Of a DNA stretch of 64,000 nt, positions 62,495-64,000 are shown one piece after another. The number at the start of each line of letters is the position of its first letter. Position 1 is the first letter of the stretch. This DNA is from Planococcus citreus. Its GTDB lineage: Bacteria > Bacillota > Bacilli > Bacillales_A > Planococcaceae. The notes under the pieces were generated by a model. That model saw nothing but the letters and a program-made list of their open reading frames with translations. It was not told where the DNA came from and searched no databases. The stretch is from contig NZ_RCCP01000003.1 of assembly GCF_003664125.1 (NCBI RefSeq), forward strand, positions 186,001-250,000, given 5' to 3'. The position numbers were made by a program, and so were the translations under genes.

Positions 62495-62573
62495 TTGACG
62501 AACTATTATGATAAACTTAAAGAAGAAATGGATGATAGTGGAAGATAAGTCGGATTTCCCAAGGAGGGCTTAA

Positions 62574-62828
62574 ATGAAGAAAAGCTTCGAATTCACACAT
62601 GAAGGCCGACATATCGTCATTGAAAATCGATGGTTTGAAGGCGAAAAGTTATTCGTGGACGGCCAATTGCAGGATGAAAATCTGGGGCTCAGCTTTGGCG
62701 GAGAGTTGAACGGCAAACTGAAAACATCCGAAGGCATAAAAGACTTGAAAGCCACTGTCGGCGGCTTTTTTACGATCGAGTGCAAAGTGTTCGTCGATCA
62801 TCAATTGGCTTACTCCAGCAAGGCGTAG
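62574..62828 (+). CDS. Conserved small protein of unknown function
   Basis: 84 residues, beta-strand-rich pattern (FTHEGRHIVIENRWFEGEKLFVDGQLQDENL; C-terminal FFTIECKVFVDHQLAYS). AAGGAGGG precedes the ATG. It resembles a small beta-barrel domain, but I do not recognise a family. Confidence 0.7.
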   Translation: MKKSFEFTHEGRHIVIENRWFEGEKLFVDGQLQDENLGLSFGGELNGKLKTSEGIKDLKATVGGFFTIECKVFVDHQLAYSSKA

Positions 62829-62886
62829 GCAATTCAATAGCTTAATTTGAGATGAGAAAAAATTACAGCGAAAGGGGTGATATCAG

Positions 62887-62979
62887 ATGGCAATCCGTAA
62901 TCAATTGTCAGCGTCAGGAACAACTCACGCAAAGCCTGTATGGAATGGCGATCCTTTGTGTGGGGCAAGCAAGAACTGA
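62887..62979 (+). CDS. Possible 30-residue microprotein
   Basis: ATG 62887 behind GAAAGGGGTGATATC opens 30 codons (MAIRNQLSASGTTHAKPVWN then GDPLCGASKN). The ribosome site is good. No homologue recognised; contains one Cys. Confidence 0.45.
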   Translation: MAIRNQLSASGTTHAKPVWNGDPLCGASKN

Positions 62980-63056
62980 ATCGCCCATCACGCGTCATTT
63001 CAGCACATGGCTTCCTTATTAAATAAAAGAATCTACTTTATAAGGAGTGTCTAACA

Positions 63057-63743
63057 ATGACGCAAACAGAACAGAAACGTGCTGAGAACAACATCGTCGG
63101 TGGACGGGTGGAAGCATTCATCCGCAATGACCAGTTTAACTTTATCAAAAACCAGGCGAAAATCCTGGTCAATGGCAAGGCGGCGAGCAACGACCGGGAA
63201 GTAGTGGAGGTGCTGCGGCATTTGGCGCAGGAAAAGGTTTTCGGCTTGTTTCCATTAATTACTGAAGAACAGTCGTCGCTGCTTTCGCCATTGACGGCCA
63301 TAGCAGATCAAGCGCAAGCTGATACTTATTTGGAGCAATTGGAAGCTTATCTTGTGCCCTTTAAACAAGTGTCGCTTGCTGGATTGAAGAAGCTGTTTCC
63401 AAAAGCGAAAAAGCTCAAAGGCCCGAAGCTTGAATCACTGGACTTTACACGCATATCCTATCTGGGGTGGATTGAAAGCTCGAATGTGATGTACTTGGTA
63501 ACGGCACAAGACGGGCAGTTGCAGGGAATCCACGGCAGCTTTACGCGCAGTTCGAAACAAGGCATCTGCTCGATCTGCAACCGCCACAGTGAGGTCGGCA
63601 TGTTCATCGCGAAAACGAAAGGATCCACCCAGGATCAGTTCATCAAGCGCGGCAATTATATTTGCCAAAACAGCGAAACCTGCAATGAACACATCGATAC
63701 CTTGGAGCGTCTGGATGAATTCGTCGGACGGCTGCAAAAATAA
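63057..63743 (+). CDS. FusB/FusC-family EF-G-binding protein
   Basis: 228 residues. An N-terminal helical EF-G-binding region (about 1-85) is followed by a C-terminal treble-clef zinc domain: CSICNRHSEVGMF and YICQNSETCNEHI supply the four cysteines. In staphylococci FusB frees EF-G stalled by fusidic acid. Here it may be the resident chromosomal form found across Bacillales, perhaps with a role in ribosome rescue; resistance is not shown. AAGGAGTG precedes the ATG. Confidence 0.88.
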   Translation: MTQTEQKRAENNIVGGRVEAFIRNDQFNFIKNQAKILVNGKAASNDREVVEVLRHLAQEKVFGLFPLITEEQSSLLSPLTAIADQAQADTYLEQLEAYLVPFKQVSLAGLKKLFPKAKKLKGPKLESLDFTRISYLGWIESSNVMYLVTAQDGQLQGIHGSFTRSSKQGICSICNRHSEVGMFIAKTKGSTQDQFIKRGNYICQNSETCNEHIDTLERLDEFVGRLQK

Positions 63744-63750
63744 ATGACCC

Positions 63751-63784
63751 AAAAGCTCTCCAGCAAATGCTGGGGAGCTTTTGT
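63751..63784 (+). terminator. Terminator of the FusB-like gene
   Basis: AAAAGCTCTCCAGCA/TGCTGGGGAGCTTTT stem. Confidence 0.88.
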
Positions 63785-63937
63785 CTTAAAAAAAGTTCTG
63801 ATTCTCAACGGCCGGAGCGGTGTGAAATGGCAGGGATGGGGGTACTTTATCTGTAATCACGAACTCTGCCACTGCTGCCGGCGCACCGTGTTTGGTATAA
63901 GCCAAAACCAATTGTGTTTTTGGAGAGGGTGGGTTCG

Positions 63938-64000
63938 ATGGGACCGGAACAGAATAAAACAGCGTTCAGCCTTGCAGCTTCCTGGTTCATGAAGTGGGTG
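63938..64000 (+). CDS. 5' end of a gene running off the window
   Basis: ATG 63938 behind GGAGAGGGTGGG opens MGPEQNKTAFSLAASWFMKW and continues to the edge. The aromatic/hydrophobic start could begin a membrane protein. Too short to identify. Confidence 0.45.
   Translation, partial: MGPEQNKTAFSLAASWFMKWV

Noticed and set aside
63744..63992. 82-codon open frame at the window end
   Set aside because: Runs through a clear terminator hairpin and has Cys/Trp/Arg-rich noise composition; the ATG at 63938 in another frame has the ribosome site.
1..64000. tRNA, rRNA, CRISPR arrays, prophage or complete insertion sequences
   Set aside because: None was recognised on reading; the repeats found are few, dispersed and without spacer regularity or transposase genes.

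Overview
This 64-kb window looks like chromosome of a Gram-positive, low-to-mid G+C bacterium of the Planococcus/Planomicrobium type (Bacillota, Caryophanaceae/Planococcaceae). Support: strong AGGAGG-type ribosome sites throughout, an S-box riboswitch, a staphylococcal-type CrtP carotenoid oxygenase, a GH42 beta-galactosidase with the zinc cysteines of the Planococcus/Thermus type, a CYP102 (P450 BM3) gene with a Bm3R1-type repressor, and Bacillales-style dispersed intergenic repeats. The genus is inferred from memory of these families, not from a search. No rRNA, tRNA, CRISPR array, phage or complete insertion sequence was seen.

Layout. (1) 1-14039: galactoside utilisation. Three galactosidases of different families (GH36, GH35, GH42) lie on the plus strand. 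A convergent minus-strand group carries galK-galE-galT, overlapping by ATGA, and an MsmX-type sugar ABC ATPase. A divergent ROK repressor and galM complete the Leloir pathway. (2) 14040-23000: a SAM-riboswitch-controlled MetE-like methyltransferase, a methyltransferase, crtP, a P450, an alpha/beta hydrolase and small envelope proteins. (3) 23011-26730: a FadR/PdhR-type GntR regulator, with a near-perfect AATTGGT-N3-ACCAATT operator, divergent from a D-2-hydroxyacid dehydrogenase and a BASS-family transporter. (4) 26815-36857: rifamycin ADP-ribosyltransferase, aldo/keto reductase, lipoprotein, AIM24 protein, the Bm3R1-like repressor with its CYP102, aspartate dehydrogenase, a peptidase-like hydrolase and a kinase-like protein. 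(5) 36983-46923: two peptide-type binding lipoproteins, an orphan PAS/GAF histidine kinase, a DUF2207 protein and a PadR/DUF1700-DUF4097 pair.

(6) 46930-57342: the most striking region, a ten-gene plus-strand aromatic catabolic operon. It holds a two-component flavin monooxygenase, an extradiol dioxygenase, and a complete catechol meta-cleavage lower pathway (semialdehyde dehydrogenase, 4-oxalocrotonate tautomerase, decarboxylase, hydratase, aldolase, acylating acetaldehyde dehydrogenase). The last gene is a regulator that joins an XylR/DmpR/MopR-type phenol-sensing head, with the zinc-ligand spacing intact, to a PucR/CdaR-type DNA-binding tail instead of a sigma-54 AAA+ module. The promoter carries a perfect cre-consensus match and two direct repeats 22 bp apart. 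(7) 57346-64000: PH-domain, DUF2975, MgtC, SRPBCC, SDR and general-stress proteins, a FusB-like EF-G-binding protein and the start of one further gene.

Three dispersed repeat families occupy the longer intergenic gaps. Two of them show compensatory base changes between copies, so they are folded elements rather than random spacer.
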